Source of the DNA: Edolisoma coerulescens
Taxonomy: Eukaryota; Chordata; Aves; Passeriformes; Campephagidae
Assembly: GCA_013397115.1 (NCBI GenBank)
Contig: VWZW01004397.1
Span: 317,196-381,195, forward strand
Length of the DNA: 64,000 bases
Direction: 5' to 3'
Under the pieces are notes generated by a model, which had not been told where the DNA came from, did no database searches, and was given only the letters and a program-made list of their open reading frames with translations. Shown here piece by piece: positions 12,280 to 21,705 of the stretch; position 1 is the first letter of the stretch; every line of letters begins with the position of its first letter. A program made the translations under genes and the position numbers.

Positions 12280-13300
12280 CCGAGCTGATCCCGCAGAATC
12301 CTCCCAAAAACCCCCTCCAAGAGCCATCCCTGCCTGTGCTAACAGGCTGTGAAAGATCTAGTCCAAACTTCTGCTCCGATCATGTCACGCCGGCTCTCTC
12401 CCCGTGCGAGGGGGCACGGACCAAGTGAGACAGATGCTTCAATCTTCCCGAGGGTTGTCACTTCCCATGACTGTCACTGGGCAGGACCATGACTTTCTAA
12501 TACAGCCAAGCCTGTGGGAAGGGGAAAAAATAACTCTCTCCTCTCACTCCTGGCCAGTTTAGGGGTTTTTTTTAACTCTCTCAAGGCCTTCAAGCAGAGG
12601 ATGATTGAGCAAGGGGCGGTGATTGTGATGCCCCAGGACGGTGAGCACAGGAGATCCAAGGTTCTTACTCAGCTGATCCATGACATTGGTGCTGTCCCAG
12701 CAGAGCCAACACGAAGCACCTGTGGGATAACCTGGATTCCCAGGAGAGATGCCACGAGCGCAGTCCCTCCCTTCGTGCTTACCTGCCTACCTGGAAGGAC
12801 ATTTCTTTGCCGTGTCCCTGCCTCGTTGAACCAACGCGGATTTCTCCGTCTGCCGGAGGAGCCGGAGGTTGTGCAGGTTTGGGACACACACAGCGAGGCG
12901 TTTCCCTGGCAACAGAAATGCCAGAAAAGCTCTCTGAAGAATTCCTCAGGGCTGTGCAACAAATAGAAACGTTAACATGCTGAGACCTAAATATAGCCTA
13001 GCTTTAGTGCTGTTCATCCAAGTCTTTACTTAGCCTGAACCTGTATCTGCAACGAGTGCGGCAGGCAAGACACACAGGGATGCTTTCGATTTTTTACAGT
13101 GTTTTGCTTTTAAACAGTGCATGAGGAGAGGCTGGGGATGGGGTTTTAGAGGGCACCAGCCTGTGCTGTGCTGTGGGGTTGCAGCCTCGCCTGGCTCTGC
13201 TGTGAAGGTGCCCTTGGTCGCCCATGGGATGCTCCTCGCTCCCGAGAGGAACACAGGGCGAGGGGACAGCTGAGCTCTGCTCCTCGGCCTCCAGAGCTGT
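12280..13300. other. CpG-elevated, GC-richer domain
   Basis: Roughly 33 CpGs per kb are visible here, for example in the stretches around 12,380-12,420, 12,760-12,900 and 13,200-13,290. The flanking DNA has only a few per kb. A 150-codon frame (12,514-12,966, plus strand) and a 97-codon frame (12,669-12,962, minus strand) are both open, as is common in GC-richer DNA, and neither resembles a family I know. The domain could be a weak or orphan CpG island, an alternative promoter, or simply a local GC-rich patch. Confidence 0.35.
12586..12640 (+). CDS. Weak candidate internal exon (55 nt), unknown protein
   Basis: An acceptor-like site with a good pyrimidine tract (a T-run, then AACTCTCTCAAG) precedes 12,586. 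A strong donor, GTGAGC, starts at 12,641. The frame beginning GCC TTC AAG is open throughout and reads AFKQRMIEQGAVIVMPQD plus one base. It lies inside the CpG-elevated domain. Against it, the exon is short, splice-flanked openings of this size arise by chance many times in 64 kb, and its end phase does not join the preferred frame of the candidate at 30,384. I do not recognise the peptide. Confidence 0.18.
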
Positions 13301-15402
13301 GAGGGATCAGCTGTGACACTGCTGCCACCCAGGTGTGCCAAGAGTGTCCGTGCCTGTGCAGAGAGGCTCTGGCTAAAAGCAATCCATGCTTTTCACACTG
13401 CAGGGATGGCAGATTGAAGCTTTGACTTCTTTCGCTTCGCTTTGGAGTCCAAATTCTGATTTAGCCATTTTTTTGTCTGGTGTTGATGCAGATATAGCAG
13501 CTGGACTGCAGAAGAAATAGGGGAAAATGCTTGGGCTGCAAAACAAAAGGGCAGACAAATAACATTCAATGACTCATAAAATGGCCCAAAGATGAATGCA
13601 GGCTCCCTGGAAATGAAGCTTTTGGATGACTAAAAGTGGATCTGGGCTCACTCAAATGTCTCTTGAACTAAAGAAAAGATGATCAGAGATTGGCTCCCAT
13701 GACATATTTTTAATAAATCCCCTCAGCAGCTTTCCTTGGTCTGTTTTGTGTAAGGGTGTAATACAAACCCATCACTTCAGATTGCCCTTCTCAAGCCAAA
13801 CCACTGGGCTGGAAAAGCCAAGGCTGGATTTTGTCCCTGGTGCTGTTCCCTGGCTGCTCTGCAAGCCAGCCTTCCCACCTCTGCCACTGCAGCAGTGAAA
13901 ATAAGCCTGGAGACGTGCAGGAAAGGCTGCAAATCAGAAATGTTTTATGGGACTCAAGTGTTATTTAAAAATGGATGATTGAGATGACCTGAGTGTAGTT
14001 TCTCATGCAGGCTCTTTCACAATTTCATTGATTCCATGGTGTAATTCAAGGGAAGGAGGATGTGGAACCAGCAGGAAGATTGGTTTAGTACAATATTCCC
14101 AAGTGGTGTAATGACTACTGCATTGCTTTCAGGAGGGAGAGGAAGAAGGATGTGATCTGAAGGACAATTTACAGTGAAAAGTTTTGATGAATCAATGTCT
14201 TAGAGGTCAGTGGCTGGACATGGGAATTTCGAAGAACAACCCTCAGAGAAACTGAAATAAACACTCCAGAATAAAAATATGACAAAGTTTCCCTCTATAG
14301 CAAAAACCATCCCACATTTCTAACGAGGGAGCTGATAAATGTTATGGGTGATTTAAAACTTGGAGGAAGCTCTGCTAATGGCACACATGAAAGAAAACCC
14401 TCCAGACAAAAGTGGCAGAAGTAGCTTTCACTGAGAACAAATATACACAGGATTCTGGAGTCATGGGAAGACCAGGCTGGAAAAGATCACCTAATTCTGA
14501 TGATCTTCAGCCACGCTGGAGACTGTAAAACCTCAGACCCTTTCCCATGGAGGCATGGTCCCCTCTAGAAACACCTCAGACACAGAGTGCTGTGCAGAAT
14601 CCACATGTATTTCTCCTGCTCATCTTCTGAGAAGCCTTTGTGAACAACCAAAGCCTTCCCAAACCCACAGAATAGAGCTTGAGATCCAAAAAGCAGCTCA
14701 AAACCTCCTCATCCTGAAGCAAACCCCAAGCATCTTTTCCCCATCTCTAAGAGAAGTTTTTCTCACCTGTTCTTGAAAGGAGACAGGCATTGATGTTCCT
14801 TCAGTGCTTCGTGTTAGAAATGTTTTGAAAAAAAGCTTACAGCTAAATTGCCTCAAAATTTCAGTGGGAACTTGAACCTTTTGTGATATGAGACAATTCC
14901 TTTAATTATGTTTGCCTGGAGCTTTCCATGTGTAAGAAGTTCAGTGCAAATCACTGAGTAACAAAAGAGTTTCAGAGAGTGCAAAGAAAAAGGTCTATAA
15001 CCCAGCAGCTCTGCTTCAGCTGCTTTTCGCTTTCCTACCTTTATGATTAATATCAAATATTATTAATAATATTAAAGAGGAATATTCCTAAAGCAAACCT
15101 CCTTATCTAGAAAGTACTTCAGCACCTGCTCAGCTTCATTCTTGAGCACAGATGGAGTAACCACACATAAAAGCCATCCTGAACTGAAGCCACGAGGTTC
15201 CCTAAGCCCCAGGGACACCAGACCTGTCTCTGGCACTGCAGCTCTTGTCCAAGCAAGGTGAGCTGGGGATATAAAACTTCCCCAGGGTTATGGGTCTGGA
15301 ATCTGCAATGCTGAAGTGTCTGTTCAATGTACAGCACGGAGGCAGGGGCAGGGCGAGCCCAGGGCTCTGTGAGACAGAGTCTGTGGCACTGTCCTGAGCT
15401 GT
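12641..15402. other. Gene-free stretch
   Basis: After the CpG-elevated part ends near 13.3 kb the sequence is ordinary AT-rich DNA without a recognisable gene or repeat. The interval 14,455-14,790 has a faint resemblance to CR1-type openings, but it is too diverged for me to call. Confidence 0.4.
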
Positions 15403-15774
15403 CCCAGTGTCCCCAGACTCAGCAGGTCCTGGTCCCAGTGTCCCCAGACCCAGCAGGTCCTGGTCCCAGTGCCCCCAGACCCAGCAGATCCTGGTTCCAA
15501 TGTATCCAGACCCAGAAGATCCTGGTCCCAGTGTCCCCAGACCCAACAGGTCCTGTTTCCAATGTATCCAGACCCAGAAGATCCTGGTCCCAGTGTCCCC
15601 AGACTCAGCAGGTCCTGGTCCCAGTGTCCCCAGACCCAGCAGGTCCTGGTTCCAATGTATCCAGACCCAGAAGATCCTGGTCCCAGTGTCCCCAGACCCA
15701 GAAGATCCTGGTTCCAATGTATCCAGACCCAGCAGGTCCTGGTTCCAGTGCCCCCAGACCCAGAAGATCTCAGT
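15403..15774. repeat. Minisatellite: 12 exact-length copies of a 31-bp GC-rich unit
   Basis: Twelve head-to-tail units of exactly 31 bp run from 15,403 to 15,774 with no indels. Two half-unit alleles recur. The left half is either CCCAGTGTCCCCAG or TCCAATGTATCCAG, and the right half is either GCAGGTCCTGG or GAAGATCCTGG. Because 31 leaves remainder 1 when divided by 3, the same repeat is read in all three frames in turn. This explains the overlapping open frames of 145-220 codons on both strands, which should not be annotated as proteins. Flanking DNA on both sides is unique. It is a likely length-polymorphic VNTR. Confidence 0.97.
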
Positions 15775-18613
15775 TCCAACACAGATGTCCCATCACACCC
15801 ACGCTGTACAAGCTCGACACAGGCAGAGGGAAAGGCTGTGGGGTTACAGATGCTGCAGGGGAGGTTGGCAGAGGTGCCTGCCCACGCTTGGTCCCACAAG
15901 CTGTGACTTTGATTTATGGCCCCCGAGCTGCAGGTGAGGCCCCGGATCCAGGAGCAGCCTCTTGGCTTCAGCTCTCAGCCCAGGATTGAAACCCCGAGCA
16001 AGGATCAGAGCCAGGGTGAGGAAGAATAACAGAACAGACAGAAAAAGCTGTAAAAATACACATGCCATAATAAAAGCAAAGAGCCCATAACTCAGGGGGT
16101 AGATAAATTCTTATTCCAAACTCGGTGCTGATGTGATTCCATCAGAGCTGCACTCAGGCTGTGCTGAGCTTCCCAAAACCTGGAGGAATGGAATTCCATT
16201 TTAGCGTTAGCCCTGACTCACTTGGGACTGGAGGTACCTTGACTGTAATTGTTCTATATTAGCAAGCAAATATTAAGTTAATATAAATGAAACAGTCTAC
16301 CATAATTTGGCTTAATTATTCAGAGAGAAGTCTAGCATAGAGGATAAATAGCTTTAAAATTGCTAAATAATTTGACTCCCCATATAATTGCCTGTGCAAT
16401 TTGTGTTAATTGCATGTCAAGTACAGGTTTTCAAATATTAATCAATGCTTATTTATATTATTAATTAACATTCTTACATTACATTTAAATAATCTTGCAA
16501 TGGCACAGTTACCAAAAGACAAATTTCTGTTCCTGTTTCTTTTTTTCTCCTCTCCCAATCTGCAAAAAGTCTTTCAACCCCACCTCTGAGTCACACACCC
16601 CTGCTAAGATCTAGATGATTTCCCTCAATATTTTCGCTTTCACTGAGGTTTGCCACTGTGACCTCTCCATCAGGGATCGATTTCTGGGTGAAAGAAGCTG
16701 GGCAAGACTCCCTGTGAAACTCCTCAGTGCCCTGAGGAGGGGAATATTGCAAAACTTCCTCATTTATCCACTGTCAGCTTTTCCTTGTGATCCCCCCCGA
16801 GCTCCCCATGGCCTTGTTCAGCTGGGGAAGTACAAATCAGTAATAAGGCACAGTCAGGCTTTTACCTGCTACTGGAGAACATAAAATTACTGAAGGTGTT
16901 TCAAATAAAAAATTGGAGGAACAGCACAATAACTCCCAATAAATGAGGATCCACACCCTGGTGCTCTGTGCATGGCTAAAAATTTTGAGTTCTTTATGAC
17001 ATCCCAAAATGCTGGAAGAAAACTCTCCCTTATTTCTATTCCTGTTTCAAAGACCACCCCTCGGTTTTTGCAGATTTTGTTGCTTGGATTCCTCTCCGAG
17101 CTCTGTGTCTGATCACAAAAGCTGAGAAAAACCAATGGATTGAATCAGTAAAACCTATAACTATTGGGTGGCTCTAAAGGGACTTTTTTCCTCTTTTTTC
17201 AAAAGCAGAGGTATATAAGCTACTTATTTTTTTACCCCTTTAGGGTGTAAAAGGGGCTCCCTCATTGGCTCCACAATAAAATCTTCCAATCCTTTGCTGA
17301 AATAAGAAATCCTGTTTGCTCTATTTGTCAAGGCTCTGCTGCTCTCAACAGCTGGAGAGCTTCTTAGAACTTCTTTTCTTATTCCCTTTTTTTTTTTTTT
17401 TATCTTTTCCCATGCAGCAGAGAGGATTTTCCACCCAAGTCTGTCACCTAAACCTTTTGCAACAGATTAACCTCCCAAAAATATTTAGAAATAAACCAGC
17501 CCAATCTTAAATAGGAGAAATAAAAGGAAGTGGATTAATGGATTTGGTTCTGATGGTAACATAACTGTTATTTTCTAAAAAAACAAAGTGGTGTTATTTC
17601 ATAAGAAATACAATGCCTTTGCTGTCAAGGATTTAATCTGTACGAATGCATAAGGAATACAAATTCTTATTTTTCTGTTCCAAAGACAAATAAAGGCAGT
17701 CCAGTGTGTCCCTCATTACTGGAAAACAACGATGCAAAAACATTAAGAAAATTAATAAATTGTAATTAGCTACACCCAACAATCTGTGTCCTTTTGGCTG
17801 AAAACGAAGAGCTTTATTTTCCTTGCACGCTGGGATTTGAAATATTCTGGCTTTCCTAATATCTTGGATCCACTTTTATGATGGAAATGAATTGTTTCAT
17901 TTGTGCAGTTTGGAATAAATAATACCCTGGTGCAGGATTTGGCTGGGGAGCTGCAGAGCTCAGCTCTGTCTGTGAGGGGCTGATGTACAGAAGAGGGTTC
18001 CTGTGCCACTGCTGTGGGCAGAGTCTGAGAGAAAACCACTGAATTTGCACCATTTTTACCCCCATGAACATTTTAAACAGTCTTTGATCACCCAGGTCAA
18101 TGAGGAAATGCATTGGGATATTGCACATTTTTTGGTTTAATTGCATGCTTTAAATATGCATTGAAAGTGTCTCTTCTTGCTCCTAATGACCCATTTCCAA
18201 TGGAGTATTTTAATTAATTTTATTTTAATCACAGCCAAACCCTGCTAAATAACTTAAAAGGGAGAAAAAGAGCCATTCTCTGATTACACATTAAAAACTC
18301 TCTCCTCCAAAAATTCCCTCCAATCAACAAATAAGTGAGCAAGGTACACACCTGAAAAAAAGAAGCGTGGATTAAATCTGTTGAAGGTCATAATCTAAAT
18401 TCCCTGCTTCTGCTATGAGTTCTAAAATCAATTACATGTGAAACATTGATAAATGAGCTCCTGATGTGCATTGGGAAGGAGCAATGGATGCACAATTCCT
18501 AAACATAATGTTTATATTAATATCATATACTATATTTATACTACAATAGAAAGGATCTAATGCCATGTTTGATCATTAAGGTAAATTAACAGCTCTGTGT
18601 GATGGGTTATAAA
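15775..18613. other. Gene-free stretch with an AT-rich, TAAT-rich core
   Basis: No gene is visible. Bases 16,240-16,500 are very AT-rich, with repeated TAAT/ATTA motifs and little low-complexity sequence. That composition is often seen in conserved developmental non-coding elements, but conservation cannot be judged here. A poly-T run lies at 17,387-17,401. Confidence 0.35.
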
Positions 18614-18899
18614 TTATAGAATTATGGAATCACAGAATTGTTTGGGTTGGAAGGGACCTTAAAGATCATCTCATTCCACCCCCTGCCATGGGCAGGGACA
18701 CCTTCCACTAGCCCAGGTTGCTCCAAGCCCCGTCCAACCTGGGATGGGGCAGCCACAGCTTCTCTGGAAAACCCATTCCAGTGCCTCAGCACCCTCACAG
18801 TCAAGAATTTTTTCCAAATATCTAATTTAAACCTTCTCTCTTTTGATTTGAACTCATTCCCCCTTGTCCTGTCACTACAAGTTCTTGTAAACGTTCCCT
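18614..18899 (-). mobile_element. CR1 LINE, 5'-truncated 3' end
   Basis: Read on the plus strand this is the reverse complement of an avian CR1 tail. It begins with degenerate copies of the CR1 terminal octamer (TATAGAATTATGGAATCACAG), followed by GTTTGGGTTGGAAGGGACC, the block for the short hairpin around CCATGGGCAGGGACACC, and the segment ending TTGTCCTGTCACTACAAG. The element therefore points leftwards and retains only its last roughly 285 bp. About 17-20 bp appear to be missing between CCAACCTGG and GATGGGGCAGCC. Its reverse transcriptase is absent. Open frames crossing it are not genes. The family is certain; the subfamily is not assigned. Confidence 0.95.
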
Positions 18900-20212
18900 A
18901 CATTAATACATTGCTGTATTTTAAGGGATCCCTTCTGGCAAAGGGAGGATTTTCACCTCCTCACAGGCCAAGGAGAGGGGTTTTTCTTACCACAGCAGAG
19001 GCAGCAAGGAAAGAATTCCTCACCAGTGCCCAGAAATTCTCATCTCTTCCCAGAAACAGGAGGCTCCATCCAAAGCTCGCTGAAATCTTTAAGGATTGTA
19101 TTGGAATTTTTGTGGATCATGGAAATATTTATGGTTGAGGCTGTAAAGAGAAGATCAAAAGGAACTTCTCTGAGGAAGGTTTGAAAGAATGAAGGACAGG
19201 GTAATCTCCACTCGGTCCTCAAGCTGAGGACCCTCCTGTGGGATCTGCAGTGCAGACAGAAAAGCCATTTAGAGAGAATTGAATGAAGATGAACCCTATA
19301 GCCAGAGTTTGGAATTACTTCTTGAAAATAATGAGAATCACTTTGCAGAAGCACAAGCCTGTACTGGAGATTTATGATAATTATTTTTTCCCAAATTACA
19401 GTAAGTGTAGGGGCCAATGGATGCAGAAATGCATTTTAAAGATCCAAAGCTTTAGCAGAATTGAGTTGCCTCTGCAGATGTCAAGTGTTACTTCTGCCTA
19501 ATTTACAGCTTGACTGTAAATGCACAAAAGGCAGTGTGTAATTCCATTACAGCAAGTAATGGAACCAATACTGTTTCAGACATCAATATTGTTTAGAAAG
19601 GAATCTCGGTGGATTAGCTGAAGAATAGAGATTAAAATAGTTGGAAAAGTAGCTAAGAAATTGAGAAGTTGATTCTCCTGTGCTGGGTCTATACAGGAGC
19701 ATCACACACAAAAAAATTGCCTTCCTTGCAAAGAACGAAATGCAAATAATATTCCCAGAGACACACAAAATATCTGGCTTCTCTTGAACATATTTTACCA
19801 ACCTTGACACTTCTCCAATTATTTGCATTTCTGTACTCTCTCCTCTACACTTCCAGGATCCAACAAGGACTGGAAATAAAATATCCAAGGACAGAGGAGA
19901 AAGGAGGATAAAGACAGGGGGAGAAAAAAAGGAAACAAACCTTGTGATAAATCATCTTTAAGGACACCAAAGCAAACCTTGAAAACCCAGGAGCTTCAGA
20001 TGGTTCATATTAGAGACAAATAAAACCTATTCATTGCCAAATTCTGTTTTCAGAGAAGACAGTGTCTGCACCAAAATTGCTCTGTTTTTATTAATTGATT
20101 GAATCCACGTTTATGGTGTTGGAATTGAAATCCAATTTAAGGCACTATTTTGGATGTAGGAATAACTGAAATCGAGCTTTGCTCCATGATGCCAATTTTC
20201 CAGTGATATGAA
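18900..20212. other. Gene-free stretch
   Basis: Ordinary AT-rich sequence. A frame continuing out of the CR1 at 18,638-19,138 is mostly repeat-derived. No gene is supported. Confidence 0.4.
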
Positions 20213-20262
20213 AGTTGGATTCAATGATCTAGGAGGTCTTTTTCTTTAATGATTCTATGGTA
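20213..20262 (+). mobile_element. CR1 3'-terminal remnant (about 50 bp)
   Basis: GTTGGATTCAATGATCTAGG followed by GAGGTCT and ATGATTCTATGG matches the sense-strand last 50 bases of CR1, where AGATGATCT precedes a GGTC block and the terminal ATTCTATG octamers. It is heavily decayed, and nothing upstream is recognisable as CR1. Confidence 0.55.
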
Positions 20263-20890
20263 AACATTCATGGAAACTGCAGTCCAAGGCTGAGTCTCCA
20301 CGTCACCAAGTTATCTCTCCAACGACCTGCATGGTGGGACTGAGTTATTTTAGGGGGCTGCCTTATTTTGGGTTTAAACAGGGCTGAATGCCTGGCTTGC
20401 AAAATGCCTTCTCATGGCAGCTCCTGTGCAGATATTTTGTCAACTGCGTCTCTCCTCGTTGCAGAGTGAATAGGACTGGACGTGTTTGCTGAGCAGAAAA
20501 GATCAGAACACATAAAGGAACCAGTGACAGCAAATGCAAATGCCAGGGAACAAAAATACCTCCCAAGTGAGTCACCACGAGCAAAAAGTGATGCTGAGAG
20601 ATCAGGGGGTGTCTAAGAGAGAAAGGCATCAAGGAGAGAGCTTTACCATACCTGAAGAAGTGAATTTATACCGACACAAGACTTAAAGTTTCTCCTTTCA
20701 AGCCAGTCCCACCACTTCTTATTTAAATTTATTTCACTGTCTAGTAAAACTCAGCATTAGAAACTTGGGAGGTCTTGTGGAAAGACAAGCTGAGTTATTT
20801 TTCAACCTGACAAATTCAGTTTGTGGTGTGAAAACGCCAGCTTGGGCGCTCAGCTGTGCCACCTCTGCACCAGGAGGTCGATGAAGCTGG

Positions 20891-21317
20891 TGATGCCTTG
20901 GAGTGGCCACCTAAAAACAGAGACTAGACAAAATAAGAATAAAAGTAGGTATTTATTTGAAGGGCCTTCAAAAGTACACCCTGGGCAGTCAAAAGGCTCC
21001 ACCCAAGATGGACCCTGGGTCACGAGTTCTTCACACTTTTATAAGTTTTGTCCATTTGCATATCAGGGTAAATGCTCCAATTATCACTTCAGTTAATGAT
21101 GTAATTACCCCAAGTTTGTCTCTCGTCTTCAGAGGCTTTTAGTTTACACATTTTGGGCCTGGGACAATATGGGTGTCCTTGAAGAGCAAACCTAGAGAGG
21201 TTTGTTATGTCTGACCAGCACGAGAGAACAGCAGCTCACAGGGCACACGAAACTTCAGAGTTACACACCAGGCAGTGCAGGATTTGAAAAATATAGAAGT
21301 TAAAACCTAAGGCATCA
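20891..21317 (-). mobile_element. Solo LTR of a class I (ERV1-like) endogenous retrovirus
   Basis: The 427-bp element has matching inverted ends (TGATGCCTTGG at the left, CTAAGGCATCA at the right) and is flanked by a perfect 4-bp target duplication, CTGG (20,887-20,890 and 21,318-21,321). This is the size expected for gammaretrovirus-like integration. Read on the minus strand it has an octamer motif ATGCAAAT (21,054-21,061), a TATAAAA box (21,037-21,043) and an AATAAA signal (20,952-20,957), in the right order for U3-R-U5. No gag, pol or env sequence adjoins it, so the internal part was lost by LTR-LTR recombination. The sequence resembles passerine LTRs I have seen, but I cannot name the family with certainty. 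Confidence 0.92.
21037..21061 (-). promoter_or_regulatory. LTR promoter core: octamer plus TATA box
   Basis: On the minus strand an intact octamer (ATGCAAAT) lies 10 bp upstream of an intact TATAAAA. Both sit inside the solo LTR. Transcription, if any, would run leftwards from about 21,010. Activity is not shown by sequence alone. Confidence 0.6.
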
Positions 21318-21621
21318 CTGGTACATAGCACTGAAAATCATAAACACGAACATAATAATATCTCCTGACTGTGCTTCCCCAGAAACTGCTGGAGTGGGGG
21401 TTAAGGTTGGGTGGGAGTTTTGTCCATTACTTGAGGCCAATTTTACAGCCTAATTTACTTTCCATGGCCACAAAACCAGATGAAACCATATTTTTCCTCC
21501 ATAAGAGTTTTAAGATCCTGCCTGTTTACCTCGAAGGCTCAATGTCCAGGAGTTTAATCATCCACATTTTTGGCTTCAAGTTGCACTGAAGCACCTTTGC
21601 ACAGCAATGGTGGCATTCAGA

Positions 21622-21705
21622 GAACCACAGAATCCTTTAGATTGGAAAAGACCTCTACGACCATCAAACTAAAGTGATCATCACTAAATAAAGCGGGAAT
21701 ACAAC
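21622..21705 (-). mobile_element. CR1 3' fragment of a different, older subfamily
   Basis: CCACAGAATCCTTTAGATTGGAAAAGACCTCTACGACCATCAAA, read in pieces, matches the reverse complement of CR1 tails that carry GGTTGGAAAAGACCT rather than GGAAGGGACC. Similarity fades after about 85 bp (ACCATGTTA). The fragment lies 300 bp from the solo LTR but is unrelated to it. Confidence 0.75.

Larger units (their letters stand above)
231..12280. other. Long gene-free stretch (intron-like or intergenic)
   Basis: This is AT-rich, CpG-poor DNA with many poly-A and poly-T runs. I see no frame with a recognisable protein domain. The longest openings, for example 5421-5894, are low in conserved character and rich in Leu/Ser/Pro from pyrimidine-rich DNA. 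Apart from the simple repeats and the duplication listed separately, nothing in it is explained by a gene. If the donor at 231 is real, this is the start of intron 1. Confidence 0.5.

Noticed and set aside
14455..14790. Possible very old CR1 or other LINE fragment
   Set aside because: Only scattered short resemblances (AGGCTGGAAAAGATCACC); not enough to name a family.
15324..15989. Overlapping open frames of 145-220 codons on both strands, rich in Pro/Ser/Gln or Gly/Trp/Thr
   Set aside because: They are readings of the 31-bp minisatellite in successive frames, not proteins.
18638..19138. 166-codon plus-strand frame
   Set aside because: Its first half is the antisense of a CR1 tail and the rest shows no coding character.
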